Source: Planctomycetota bacterium (lineage in GTDB: Bacteria > Planctomycetota > Phycisphaerae > WQYP01). Taken from it: 37,372 nucleotides of DNA. The notes under the pieces were generated by a model, which worked only from the letters and a program-made list of their open reading frames with translations, was not told the origin of the DNA and searched no databases. Below are positions 18,086 through 28,200 of the stretch, in pieces. The stretch lies in NCBI GenBank assembly GCA_021847065.1, contig JAJZVR010000006.1, forward strand, positions 1 through 37,372, read 5' to 3'. Numbering within the stretch: position 1 is the first letter of the stretch; each line of letters begins with the position of its first letter. Both the position numbers and the translations under genes were made by a program.

Positions 18086-20176
18086 TTAGCCAATTCCCCT
18101 TCTTTTGGCGGACTGCTTCATCAGTCCGACCGACAGCAACGCGGCACCGAGCATCACCAAAGAAGCTGGTTCCGGAACCGGCGAAGCCGCCATCATTGTT
18201 GCCCAGCTATTTCCAATGAGGAAATTGGAAAACAGATTGCTGTCGCCATTCTGCATCGCCCAGGCTTCCATGCCTAACGTTTGAAAGGATGTCAACGCGT
18301 CGGCAGTATTTGTACCCAGCGAGGCCACCGCCATGGGGGAGAAGAAATCGCCGGATGAGGGATTCACCCACAGGGCCATGCGGTCAAACGGTCCGGTGCT
18401 TACGGCCGTGCTCTTGAAGAGAAATGCCACAATATAGTATACCTTTCCCTTCTGAATGCTTCCACCGGCGGATGCGGCCGTGCTGTTCGCATCGGTCTGC
18501 ACAAAAAACTCATTGCCGGTACCGCCGGTTCCATTAATTCCCACGCGCGGGCCATTGGAATTTCCAAGCCACACAAACAGTTGCTTGCCCGCGGCCATGG
18601 TGGACCCGCCGCCCGAATTGGCCGCATTGCTGTATAGGAAACTTACGAAAACGCCATTACCATTCTGCGGTGAGGCAAGGTTCCGCGATATAACCGTCGG
18701 GTTGTACATGGCGTTGGTCAGTTGCACGGCCTGGTGGGCCATCATAAGGCCGCCACCCGAAATTTGATAAGACATCGGCGTCGTGGGCGTGACCACGTTG
18801 ACCTTGGTGGTGTCTATATTAACAGCCCATGAGCTGCCGGGTGCCCAGCCCGTCCCGCCGGCTTGGCCATTAAGCTCTCCGCCTGTGTTCGTGTTGAGAT
18901 AGGCGGACGTCAGAACCGCCGGCTGAACCGTCGCCGGTCCCGATGTGTTCATGATATTATTGAGAATATTCTGCTTATACTGGTCTACGGTGGTCCAGTC
19001 ATTCTGCAGCAAACCACCGGTGTCACCGCTGTTGGGATTGACATCCCAAAACGTCCAGTAAAGATTGTTGCTCTTGATGTAGCTGGTCAGGGCATTAATC
19101 CATTGCAGCTCCGCCGTGGACGAACCTGCGTCATTTTGCGGGCCGCCAAACTCGCCCACCCAGACCGGCGCAATATTGTCCTTGGAAATGTAGCCCCATT
19201 CCTGATTCCAGTAGGCCGGAAGATTATTCGGATAATTCGCGGCATTAAACCACGGCTGATTATATACCTCCGGACCATAATCATGCGGCGAATAAACGAC
19301 CTGATTGGGAACATTGAGTTCCACCGGGGCGGTGGCGACCCCCTTCAAATCTCCACCCCACCAAGCACTACCGGTCGTGCCATTTTGACTTTGAACCCCC
19401 TCAACGCCTATTAACAGATGCGGATTAACGGCTTGGATTGCATTGCCGGCTTGTTCGGCCGCCAGCCGCCAATCCGTCGCCGGATTGCCGGTGCCCCATG
19501 TCGTCGGGTTGTGGGGTTCATTATGAAGATCAAAGCCGATAACGGTGGGATTATTCTTATAACGTGTAGCCAAGGTGGTGAGGTCACTGACCCATTGCGT
19601 TGTGGTCAGATCCGGGGTGTTGGTACTGCCGGGATATTGTGGATTGGTATACCAGAGCGGTGACTGGCCGCTGGCGTCCGGGCGATGCTGATCCAGGATA
19701 ACTTTCATGCCGTAAGAGCCGGCGGAGTTTATCAACTGATCCAGACACTGCAGCGAAGTCAGGCCCTGGAGGTTCTGATTCATCGGTCCGTTAGTGCCAT
19801 AGTAACTGATGCCATTGGGCATGGTATTGGGATCCTGCACGATCGTGTCACAATAGGGAATCCGCAACAGGTTATATCCCAGGCCGGACAAGGTTTTCAG
19901 GACACTGTTCATGGACACCTGCCACAAACCGTTCACCACGTAATTGGCTGTCTCAAATCCAAACCAGTTGATGCCGTTGAACGTGGCGGTCGTGCTGGCA
20001 TTTGGGCCAGTGCTCTCGACAATCCGATTTCCGCTGGTGCCATACCAGCCGTTGTAGGTGATCGCGTCAGGGCCGGTTGTGGCGGTGGTGGTGGCAGCGC
20101 TGGCCCACGTCTGAGCGGAAACCACGGCCATGGCTGCCACCGCAAGGATGGAATATCTGTTTTTTGCGTACTTCAT
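18086..20176 (-). CDS. Secreted GH5 endoglycanase (cellulase/mannanase type) with PEP-CTERM tail
   Basis: The start at 20176 is favoured by GGAGG nine bases upstream, giving 696 residues; a longer frame to 20281 lacks such support. Signal peptide 1-27 (AVAAMAVVSAQTWASA). The GH5 domain spans about 30-410: LLRIPYCD, VILDQHRPD, acid/base in FDLHNEP (Glu220), YSPHDYGP, nucleophile in VWVGEFGG (Glu342) and YWTFWDVNP. Residues about 430-660 form a beta-rich sandwich module, concanavalin-like in appearance. The C-terminus VPEP, hydrophobic helix and KRRG is a PEP-CTERM sorting signal. It would cut beta-1,4-glucan or mannan while held at the surface. Subfamily and substrate are not decided by sequence reading alone. 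Confidence 0.9.
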   Translation of the reverse strand: MKYAKNRYSILAVAAMAVVSAQTWASAATTTATTGPDAITYNGWYGTSGNRIVESTGPNASTTATFNGINWFGFETANYVVNGLWQVSMNSVLKTLSGLGYNLLRIPYCDTIVQDPNTMPNGISYYGTNGPMNQNLQGLTSLQCLDQLINSAGSYGMKVILDQHRPDASGQSPLWYTNPQYPGSTNTPDLTTTQWVSDLTTLATRYKNNPTVIGFDLHNEPHNPTTWGTGNPATDWRLAAEQAGNAIQAVNPHLLIGVEGVQSQNGTTGSAWWGGDLKGVATAPVELNVPNQVVYSPHDYGPEVYNQPWFNAANYPNNLPAYWNQEWGYISKDNIAPVWVGEFGGPQNDAGSSTAELQWINALTSYIKSNNLYWTFWDVNPNSGDTGGLLQNDWTTVDQYKQNILNNIMNTSGPATVQPAVLTSAYLNTNTGGELNGQAGGTGWAPGSSWAVNIDTTKVNVVTPTTPMSYQISGGGLMMAHQAVQLTNAMYNPTVISRNLASPQNGNGVFVSFLYSNAANSGGGSTMAAGKQLFVWLGNSNGPRVGINGTGGTGNEFFVQTDANSTAASAGGSIQKGKVYYIVAFLFKSTAVSTGPFDRMALWVNPSSGDFFSPMAVASLGTNTADALTSFQTLGMEAWAMQNGDSNLFSNFLIGNSWATMMAASPVPEPASLVMLGAALLSVGLMKQSAKRRGIG

Positions 20177-20207
20177 TGTCTTGATCCTCCAAATTGTTTT
20201 ATCAATT

Positions 20208-20217
20208 AAATTATTTC
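20208..20217. promoter_or_regulatory. GAAATAATTT site before the PEP-CTERM GH5 gene
   Basis: On the minus strand GAAATAATTT, identical to the ten-base core of the palindrome at 17938-17954, lies about 31 bases before the GH5 start codon. The right arm is not fully symmetrical here. Possible operator, inferred. Confidence 0.3.
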
Positions 20218-20326
20218 TGATGGAACATTGGAAAAAAACACCGCAATTCCTTGAGCCGACCGATATTTCCAACGCTCGCACTATGCGCCAATCTTTATCC
20301 GGTTCGATCCCAGGGGTTTGAGAAAG

Positions 20327-20366
20327 AAAAGGGAGGCTACCGCCTACTACTGGGTACCTCCCTTTT
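20327..20366 (-). terminator. Rho-independent terminator of the PEP-CTERM gene
   Basis: AAAAGGGAGG (20327-20336) and CCTCCCTTTT (20357-20366) are exact complements, extended inward by TACC/GGTA across a one-base bulge. On the minus strand it lies 16 bases after the stop codon at 20383 and ends in TTTTCTTTCTC. Confidence 0.8.
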
Positions 20367-20382
20367 CAACACGGACAATCGC

Positions 20383-21285
20383 TCACGCCCGAGCGAATCG
20401 CCGTTTGAGAATCAGTAAACCAAACCCCGCAATGCCCATCAGGGGAAGCACCGCCGGTTCGGGCACTGGGCTGGCCACGCCACTGATGGCAAATACCCCT
20501 GTTTGCGCACCGCCACTGTTAAATGTGATGCCGGTGATTGGCGTAGTAGCCTCAACACCGCTCAATGCCACGTCGGTCTCATAAAGCCCAAAGGTATGAC
20601 CGCCGGTGGTGGGGCTGGCACCGCTATCATAGCGATCGAAACCGTTCGGAACTGCTTCCGATGCTATGCCCGTCCCATTACCCCAATCCGGCGCGCTAAA
20701 GGTAAACGCGCTAGAGGAGGTTCCATTAGCAAAGTTGACCACGAACGTTCCGGATGTCGTGGATGAAGCATTCGCGCTGGTTGCGAGAATCGCCAGGGAA
20801 CTGTATGCCGTCGGAGTGCTCAATGTGAGCGTTCCCGGCGCGCCAAGCCCGGTCGTGGAATTGTAAAGATACAGAACATTGTTGGTTCCAACATAGCCGG
20901 CACTACTGCTGCCGGTAACCAGTGTATCCTGAAGTTGGAACGTTGTGTTGCCACCGGTGACCGTATTGGTCGCGGCACTGACAAAAGTGTTCGTGCCGGT
21001 ATCCGCGGTTGGCAGTCCTTTGGTATCGTTTGCGAACCCGCTGCCAAAAAATAGTGTGGAACTACCATTGTAACCGTTACCGAAGCTAACTGTTCCAGCG
21101 GTTGTCACTGCTGCGGGTCCGGTCGAGTTGGCATTCGGAGACAGAATCGAATCTTGATTCCAGCCGGTGGCCGTAATCGGTGTGGGAGCCATGCTCGCAC
21201 CGGCGACACCGGCGAAAGCCAGGCTCATAGCGGCCGCAAGCCCAAGAATACCGATAGAGGGTCGAGTTGTTTTTTCCAAGATCAT
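20383..21285 (-). CDS. Small secreted PEP-CTERM protein with a beta-sandwich domain
   Basis: A 300-residue protein with a signal peptide (about 10-31, SIGILGLAAAMSLAFAGVAGAS), a Ser/Thr/Gly/Asn-rich body and a PEP-CTERM tail (VPEPAVLPLMGIAGFGLLIL then KRRFARA). GGGAG seven bases before the ATG supports the start. The segment SSLAILATSANASSTTSGTF, then VVNFANGTSSSAFTFS and DW, follows the pattern of the four C-terminal repeats of the GH8 protein at 25283-29071 (VTILATAVNG, TGTFTITYTDG, ITDW). So it is probably a stand-alone version of that module. No catalytic motif. Role may be carbohydrate binding or surface layer; unknown. Confidence 0.8.
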   Translation of the reverse strand: MILEKTTRPSIGILGLAAAMSLAFAGVAGASMAPTPITATGWNQDSILSPNANSTGPAAVTTAGTVSFGNGYNGSSTLFFGSGFANDTKGLPTADTGTNTFVSAATNTVTGGNTTFQLQDTLVTGSSSAGYVGTNNVLYLYNSTTGLGAPGTLTLSTPTAYSSLAILATSANASSTTSGTFVVNFANGTSSSAFTFSAPDWGNGTGIASEAVPNGFDRYDSGASPTTGGHTFGLYETDVALSGVEATTPITGITFNSGGAQTGVFAISGVASPVPEPAVLPLMGIAGFGLLILKRRFARA

Positions 21286-21423
21286 AAATGATCTCCCTAT
21301 TTAAGTTAACAAAATAATCAATCAAAATACAAAACATTTAGGGAAGTTCTTAAATATTGTGAAAATCATGTCCTCCTTTCTATCGGGTTGCCGTTTCATT
21401 TTTCCGATCCTTTCGCTTCAGAG

Positions 21424-21478
21424 TAGCCATCGGCATCAGCCTCACATCACTTCCGGCGACGAGAAGACCCGATGGCTA
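21424..21478. repeat. Inverted repeat, 10-bp arms, after the pseudopilin gene
   Basis: TAGCCATCGG (21424-21433) and CCGATGGCTA (21469-21478) are exact complements separated by 35 bases, just beyond the pseudopilin stop at 21488. No T-run follows on either side, so it is not a classic terminator; it may protect the mRNA end. Confidence 0.45.
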
Positions 21479-21487
21479 ATCGGATCC

Positions 21488-22369
21488 TCATGGGGGACTG
21501 GGGCGAAAGTTCTTGTAAGTGAGATTGGTTTGTATGGCGGTGCCGCCCGATCCACTGGTCACAGTATATTGGAATGTCGAAACGGATAAATCGGCCATCA
21601 GCGAATTGAGTTGATGTGTCGTACCCGTTCCATGCCGCCAACGCAGATAACTTCCCGCGGGCCAATTTGCTCCGTTCTGATCCGGCCCGGGGGCCACAGG
21701 CGTGTTATTGTCGGTCTGACTCGATCCTGGCGAATAATATTGCCAGATATTTGGGCATGTGAACAGCATTCCCCACATTAAGCTGGCGCTGGACTCGCCA
21801 TCTTGGGTATAGCGGGCGGAGTCAGTGATCATCGCCACCTGGTGCGCACGGGCCGCGTGCATATACGACAGCCGGTACCAATGTGATGGGGTGATCCACC
21901 CGGCCGTCGCAGTCCATGACTCATAAAACAGGTAAGGATTGACCGCGTAGCCGCGTTGTGTGCCAGGGGGCAGACCGCTGACGATCTGCTCGGCCGGGCA
22001 TTGAAAAATGCCGGAAATCTGCGGATAACCCGGGTATGGGTTCCGTAAGACGGAGACCGACAGCGAATTGGCCTCAATTTCATTCTGCAGCGACTCCCAC
22101 CACTGCGCATAATAGGTGTTGGGGGATATATAGTTGTAATCAGCCGATGGGATCGTGTCTTGGTATTGGTCGGCATAGATCGCGGTAAGGATACCAAGCT
22201 GCCGCAGGTTTGATTTACAGGAGACGCTTAGCGCGGCTTTACGCGCCATCGCCAGTGCCGGCAGGAGCAGCGCTATAAGCACCGCGATAATCGAGATTAC
22301 CACCAGCAACTCAATGAGCGTGAATGCTGATTTTCCACGCGTTCGTTCCAACCAACTCTTGGTAGTCAT
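21488..22369 (-). CDS. DUF1559-type pseudopilin-like protein with prepilin cleavage motif
   Basis: A 293-residue protein whose N-terminus reads [28 protein letters not shown] (residues 13-40, in two parts [12 protein letters not shown] and [15 protein letters not shown]), a type IV prepilin/pseudopilin signal with the conserved Glu at +5 and a membrane helix. CKSNLRQLG follows, as in the large DUF1559 families of planctomycetes and lentisphaerae. The C-terminal [20 protein letters not shown] block matches their H-x9-DG-type box, here with MAD rather than ADG. GGAG lies ten bases before the ATG. These proteins are thought to be exported by a type II secretion/pilus machine. Its place among surface enzymes suggests a role in holding or taking up polysaccharide, which is inference. 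Confidence 0.88.
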   Translation of the reverse strand: MTTKSWLERTRGKSAFTLIELLVVISIIAVLIALLLPALAMARKAALSVSCKSNLRQLGILTAIYADQYQDTIPSADYNYISPNTYYAQWWESLQNEIEANSLSVSVLRNPYPGYPQISGIFQCPAEQIVSGLPPGTQRGYAVNPYLFYESWTATAGWITPSHWYRLSYMHAARAHQVAMITDSARYTQDGESSASLMWGMLFTCPNIWQYYSPGSSQTDNNTPVAPGPDQNGANWPAGSYLRWRHGTGTTHQLNSLMADLSVSTFQYTVTSGSGGTAIQTNLTYKNFRPSPP

Positions 22370-22465
22370 GATGAAAAATCTCCAATATTTCTGTCCGCAT
22401 TTACATTCAGTGTTTCAAACTGCGGCGACAGATCCGCAATAGGATACACATGTTTTAGGCCTCTT

Positions 22466-23686
22466 TTACCTTCCGACGGCGATGGATACCGACCCAGGCT
22501 CGCGGGGCATCCGCAAACCAAGAGCCTTCACAATCGCACGATCCGGTATAATTTGATCGCCTTGCCGCTTGACCAGATGGAAACCACCGCAGTAATCCCA
22601 CATGGTCCATCCTATGTGATAGCGTTCAAAAGCAATTCTTACGTCGTGAATCCAATCCGCACGCGATCGCGGCGGAGCGTATTTTGCAAACACACCAAAC
22701 TCATCACAGATCAACGGGACCTTGTATTTTCGTCCCCATGCCGCAGCCTTGGCGATAGCATCGTTAATCCTTCGGCCATTCCATCGTTGCCGCCCATACT
22801 TAAGAATAATGCTCCGCGCCGCTGGATTTTCCACTCGTGCGGCAATAGGTGCCACGATTTTGGGACTTGACGGGTACGGCAGGCCCCGTATGAATTTCCA
22901 CGGCGGATAGGCCCATTGTGCCCCCTGCTGCGCAAACGCTCCAGGCTGGTAAAAGTGAAAATTGTATACAATATCAGAATACGGAAGGGGCTTGAGTCGG
23001 CAGAGTTGCCGTATGCTCGACCAGCGCGTCCCGGTAGCGATTATCGTAAAATTCGGGGCGCTTTTGCGAATCGCCTCCACGACGCGGAGTTGTATCGCCT
23101 CCCACGCCCGCAGGCGCGGCGCGGTGGGTTCGTTGAGCACTTCTAAAAACACACGGTTCGGATTAAACCGATACGCCAGATTCGCGGCCAGCAATCCCCA
23201 TAATCGCACGAGCGCGTTTTGTGTTGATCTATTCGCGGCCAGCGATTTTGTAAACGCGTGATCGGGATGAATATCGACAATTACAGCCAGATCGTGGGCG
23301 AGAACAAGGCGTATTGCTGCATCGAATTCCCGGAGGCGCCTGGGTGGGATTGAAATCACACCATGTTCTTGCAAGCGAAAAAACTTGCGCGGATTAACCG
23401 GGATGCGCACATGATCCATTCCCATCTCATGGATCAGGCTAATATCCCGTGCGGTGATATAGCTACGAACATGTTCCGCGGTGTCACCGGAACCATAAAC
23501 CTGTGAGAACCAGCCGCTTAAATTAACGCCACGAAGCAGATGCCGCAGGCGCTGCGCGGGAACCCCGCCACTAGCCCGATCCACTGCTCCGGCGGCATGA
23601 GAATTTGACGGCCGGGCAACCATGGCCAGCAGGAAAATCAGCCCCGCCAACCACATCCATAATTTTAATTTTAACATCATAGTCAT
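22466..23686 (-). CDS. Secreted GH5 endoglycanase
   Basis: The reading frame is open up to 23824, but the start at 23686 (MTMMLKLK) places a normal signal peptide at the N-terminus (LWMWLAGLIFLLAMVARPSNSHA), giving 406 residues. The ribosome binding site is not clear for either start. GH5 blocks: LLRGVNLSGWF, DHVRIPVNPR, AVIVDIHPDH, acid/base in EVLNEP (Glu186), YNFHFYQPG, nucleophile in ICDEFGVF (Glu329) and WTMWDYCGGF. The enzyme is a beta-1,4-glycanase, probably cellulase- or mannanase-like, without an extra module or PEP-CTERM tail, so probably free in the periplasm or outside. It is divergent from the LacI-type regulator gene. Confidence 0.88.
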   Translation of the reverse strand: MTMMLKLKLWMWLAGLIFLLAMVARPSNSHAAGAVDRASGGVPAQRLRHLLRGVNLSGWFSQVYGSGDTAEHVRSYITARDISLIHEMGMDHVRIPVNPRKFFRLQEHGVISIPPRRLREFDAAIRLVLAHDLAVIVDIHPDHAFTKSLAANRSTQNALVRLWGLLAANLAYRFNPNRVFLEVLNEPTAPRLRAWEAIQLRVVEAIRKSAPNFTIIATGTRWSSIRQLCRLKPLPYSDIVYNFHFYQPGAFAQQGAQWAYPPWKFIRGLPYPSSPKIVAPIAARVENPAARSIILKYGRQRWNGRRINDAIAKAAAWGRKYKVPLICDEFGVFAKYAPPRSRADWIHDVRIAFERYHIGWTMWDYCGGFHLVKRQGDQIIPDRAIVKALGLRMPREPGSVSIAVGR

Positions 23687-24158
23687 CAACCATTCAGTTA
23701 ATGAGGCGCGACCGCCACCCAAAATTCGATCACCCGCAAGTCGGCCCGCCACACGCAAAGCAGACTTGAGTATGAAAGCAGTCGGGCTGCGAAAATCGTC
23801 ACGATTGAAGTGTACTTTGTTCACTAGGCTGTGTCAAGCAAGACTGACATATGAGATGCGCTATGAAGGCAAAAAATAATATGTAACTACAGCATACAAA
23901 ACGACTTACAATCAATGAATATTTTTCTCATGCAATAAAATATTTTTTTATGATATTTATTATCAGCCTTAATCAGGACTGTATCGCGTCATTAAACTTT
24001 TCATTCCAGCGTCCGATGCGTGCCAGCTTACAGTGGACGCCGACGATGAAAACAGGTTCCCAACAGTTCGCGGGTGATCGGAATGATGTTCAGATTAAAC
24101 CATATCATCTATACTGCAATGGGCTTTATCGGATTGGCCGTTTTTTGGAGCACTATAT
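23687..24158. promoter_or_regulatory. Divergent AT-rich intergenic region between GH5 and regulator
   Basis: This 472-base stretch holds no supported gene. 23870-23960 is strongly AT-rich (runs such as AATAAAATATTTTTTTATG), as expected for promoters of both divergent genes. I could not fix -35/-10 boxes or an operator with confidence. Confidence 0.4.
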
Positions 24159-24161
24159 TTG

Positions 24162-25226
24162 ATGAGGCAGCGCCCTGACGACAGAATGAAGCGACGTCGT
24201 GTTAACAATCCCGGTACAACGCGCAGTGCGACTATATCGATCACGGACGTTGCCGCGATTGCAAAAGTTTCCGTCGGTACGGTTTCGCGGGTATTTAATC
24301 AAAACCCCACTGTTGACCAGGACCTGCGAAAGCGGGTACTTAAAGCGAGTCGCAATCTGGGGTTTGTTCCCAGAACCCTCCAGCGGTGCATCGGTCTGAT
24401 TACGGGGCGGGCCAGCCCGGCACTTCCCATCGGATTCGTGAGCGTCATGACGAGCTTGGTTTGGCGCTATCTGGCGGCAGAGGGTTACAGCGTTGAACTT
24501 ATCGACATTTCAAATCTGGAACATGCCTATCAGGCACACATTGAGGGCGTCATCGCCATCGTGTTTGATGAACGCATTACCCGTCTGACGGAAGTACCAA
24601 ATCTCCCGATCCTAACCATCAATCATCCTATTCCCGACCACTTTATTCACAGCGTTCGCGCCGATCATTGCCAGCAGGCGGTACTCGCCGTAAACCACTT
24701 CCTCAAATACGGCCACCAGAAGATCGGTCTAATTCAGATCGAACCTGATGAGTGGGGCAGCCGCGAACGACTTCGCGGATATCAGGAAACGTTGGCCGGG
24801 CAAGGTATTGCTTTGGACGACTCCTTGGTGCAATACAGCGCCCTGCAACCGGTTTACGACGTAGTTACCAGATGGATTCGTCACGGGGTAACCGCAATTC
24901 TGAATTTTGGTGAGGATACCAGCCTTGAAGTACTTCACATTTTGACGAATATCCTGGGGGTCAAGATCGGCGTTGATATTTCAATCATATCGCTGGAAGA
25001 TATTCCAATCTACCAGTATTTTTCTCCGCCTCAAACGACCGTGCATCAACCGCTTGAGGAACTGGCGCAACTTGCCGCAAGCCACATGATTGAACTTTGC
25101 CACTCCCGGAACGCTCAACCGAAAAAAAAGGAGATTGTCGATATTTGCCTCACCAGCACACTGATTGTGCGAGATTCCGTGGTACAATGCGTCAATCCCT
25201 CTCTCGAAATCAAGCACACATCGTGA
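24162..25226 (+). CDS. LacI-family transcriptional regulator
   Basis: About 354 residues. The N-terminal helix-turn-helix is clear: ITDVAAIAKVSVGTVSRVFNQ (split as ITDVAAIAKVSVG and TVSRVFNQ, residues about 27-47), followed by RKRVLKASRNLGFVP. A periplasmic-binding-protein-like sensor domain follows (GVIAIVFDE, ILTINHPIP, HQKIGLIQIEPDEWGSRERLRGY, DISIISLEDIPI). The hinge reads PRTLQRCIGL where LacI proteins usually have P-N-x-x-A-R-x-L, so the Leu that bends the operator is replaced. GGAG lies eight bases before a TTG (24159) and eleven before the ATG (24162), so either is possible. It probably senses a sugar released by this locus; its targets are inferred. Confidence 0.92.
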   Translation: MRQRPDDRMKRRRVNNPGTTRSATISITDVAAIAKVSVGTVSRVFNQNPTVDQDLRKRVLKASRNLGFVPRTLQRCIGLITGRASPALPIGFVSVMTSLVWRYLAAEGYSVELIDISNLEHAYQAHIEGVIAIVFDERITRLTEVPNLPILTINHPIPDHFIHSVRADHCQQAVLAVNHFLKYGHQKIGLIQIEPDEWGSRERLRGYQETLAGQGIALDDSLVQYSALQPVYDVVTRWIRHGVTAILNFGEDTSLEVLHILTNILGVKIGVDISIISLEDIPIYQYFSPPQTTVHQPLEELAQLAASHMIELCHSRNAQPKKKEIVDICLTSTLIVRDSVVQCVNPSLEIKHTS

Positions 25227-25282
25227 AGTTCTTTCAGATTAGTCCGACGGGTACATCGGATTGCACGATCCCCGGCTTTATG

Positions 25283-28200
25283 TCAACTGAACAGATCCAT
25301 CGCCAACACTTCAATGTTACTATTATTGGGCAGCGTAATGCCACTAATCGGCTTGCTGGTATCCAAAGGGATGGTCAACGCATAGAGGTAAACAGTTCCC
25401 GACTGTTGCCCTGATTGGGTATTTCGATAAGGCATTGTCGCAGCGACGGAATCTGTTCCTGAAACCGGCCCCTGTGTCCAGTCATCCACGGTCTGACTGA
25501 TCGTCTCGGTAGTGCCATCCGCATAATTAATTGTGAAATTACCGGTCTGCGCACCGTTCACCGCAGCCACCAATAAGGTGATACTGGTGAAACTTCCCGA
25601 CGGAAGCGCGATGGTCTGGCCGCCGGCCTGTACTACGTTATTCGCTCCAGCGGCTCCAATGGAATAATTCGCTTGATTGAAGAGAAGATTAGTACCCAGC
25701 AGATTAGCCGAGTAACTATCACCGTACCCATCGAGATTACCGGATTTCGTATTATTGTCAGCGGTAATTCCGTTGAGGTTGTAACTGCCGGAAAGATTTA
25801 CCGAGAGCGGGGCGGCATGTGTGTCGATCGCTAATATTTTAATATTGGAATTATCGGGTAGCGTCAGGCTCACGGCATTCTTTGTGGAATTCAACATGAG
25901 CGTATATACATAAAGGAAGGGCATTGAGTTAATCTGCCCACTGCTCCCGTTGTGATATGACATTTGCATTACCGGTGCTTGCTGTGCTTCATTTCCGGTT
26001 GCTATCCAATCAGCAAAGGCCTGAGTGATAGTCGAGGTGCTTTGATCTGAATAGGTGACAGTGAATTGCCCGCTTTGACTACCATTCACGGCCGTTCCGA
26101 TTAGGGTCAGGCTGCTATATTGACCTCCAGGCAATGCAATGGTTTGTCCGGTAGCGGCTACCACGTTATTTCCACCAATCGATCCGAACGTGTACCTTGC
26201 ACCGTTGACTGACACGCTGGAGCCAAGAGTATTGGCAGAATACGAATTGCCAAATCCATCAATATTCCCCGTCCCCGGAGCGCTGTCCGACGTGATTCCC
26301 TGAACATTGAACACCCCGCCTAAATTGACCTGCGGACTGACAGCGTAGGCATCCAACGCCAAAACGACAATATTTCCGTTGGCGGGCATCGTAACACTGG
26401 TAACCACCTTCGATGGGTTTACCTGAAGGTCAACCGCATAAAGAAACCAGTTCGCATACTGCTGGCCGGACTGTGCATTTCGGTAAGCCATATCGGATAC
26501 AACAGCATCTCCAGTTGAGCTGGCTCCAACCGACCAATCCGTTAATGTTTCGTTGAATTGCTGAGTGCTTCCGTCGGAATAATGCACAGTGAACGCACCG
26601 GATTGCAGACCATTGACCCCCGTTGCCAGAAAAACCAGATTGCTGTAATTTCCGTTGGGCATCGCAATTGATTGCCCCTTGGCCTCAATGACATTGTCAG
26701 CACCAGGGGAGCCAAGGTCGAAGGATGCCCCATTATAGTAAACCATTGATCCCAAGGCGTTTGCGGAGTAACTGTCGCCATAGCCATCAATATTTCCCAA
26801 GCTCGTCGCGTTATCTGATGTAATGCCGTTGAGATTGAAACTATTGGCCAAGCTGACATGGGTTGCGGCCAATCCATTCGAAGTCGTGCCGTTGTTAATG
26901 AAAGAACTCCCGATATCCAGAGACGGGAGAGTTAAGACATCCATTGACACCACTTTAATGTCGGGGTTATTGTGCAACGTAATGCTGCTTATAGCCTTGG
27001 TCGTTGCTACGTTAAAGGTATAGCCGTAAAGGTAGACGTTCGCATATTGTTGTCCTGACGGTGCGTTACGATAAGGCATTAAAGCCGCAACCGATGGATC
27101 TGCGGAATTCCATCCCGTGGACCAATCCGTAATAGCAGGCGAAAAGGTTTGTTGGGAACCATCGGTGTAGGTTATCGTGAACGTCCCGGTCTGCGCGCCA
27201 TTTACGGCCGTGGCCAAGATGGTGACGTTCTGAACCTGCCACTGGGGCAATGTAATCGTTTGGCCGGACGCAGTGACAACGTTATTCTGGCCGGGGGCCC
27301 CGATGGCGTATGCCCCGTTATTATATTGAATACTGGACCCAAGCAGGCTCGCGGAATAGCTATTTCCCGCGCCGTCGAGATTGCCCGGTGCAGTATTATT
27401 GTTATTCGTGATGCCGTCAAGGTTGTAATAGGGAGCGATGTTGATTTCAGTTGCTGTGGAGCTGTTCTGCAATGGAGCCGTTGAGGCAAACCCCAGGCTC
27501 AACGGATTAATCATGTAGCCGCTCGTAAAAAGTGTGCCGAGCACAGCCAGCGCTCCGTTATAGTAATCTCCCTGAAAAATTTTCAGATTTTCGTTCCAGA
27601 AGGAATTCTGCACGCTGGTGTTGGTGGTAAAGGCCATCGTACAGGCGGCTGGTGCAACGAATGCGTCATTATGATATTGCCCTATGACCGAGCCGTTGAG
27701 CTGGTATCCATCTACGATGTTGGGGGCACCGATCTGCTGAAAGAACGCTTGCAGCTTTTGCACCTGGCTGAGAGCCTGGGGATCGCCGTACCACGCTGCA
27801 TCCACGGAAAGCCGCCACGCCATGCGTGTCGCGTCATAACGGTAATTGTAATCGTAGCCACTGGCCGGGGTACCTGCGGCCGTGCTCCAGTCCGGGAGCA
27901 ACCCGGTTGAATTGGCTGCCGAATTTGCGTCTATATTGGCGATAATCTTCAAGGTTTCAGCGAGAACGAGATTCCACCGATTATCACCCGTAAATTGTGC
28001 AAAGACATGGTAATAGGCTGGATTGAAATAGGATGGATCGGTAACACTCGATCCGCCCCACCATCCCGGCTTCAATACGTAGGTGTTTGGTTCCACATCG
28101 AGAGCCATGATTCGATTAATCATGGCACGAGCTTGCTGACCGTATCCCCCCCAGCGCTTGTCGGCCACAATCAGGGCGAACGCCATGTCCTGATCGGCGT

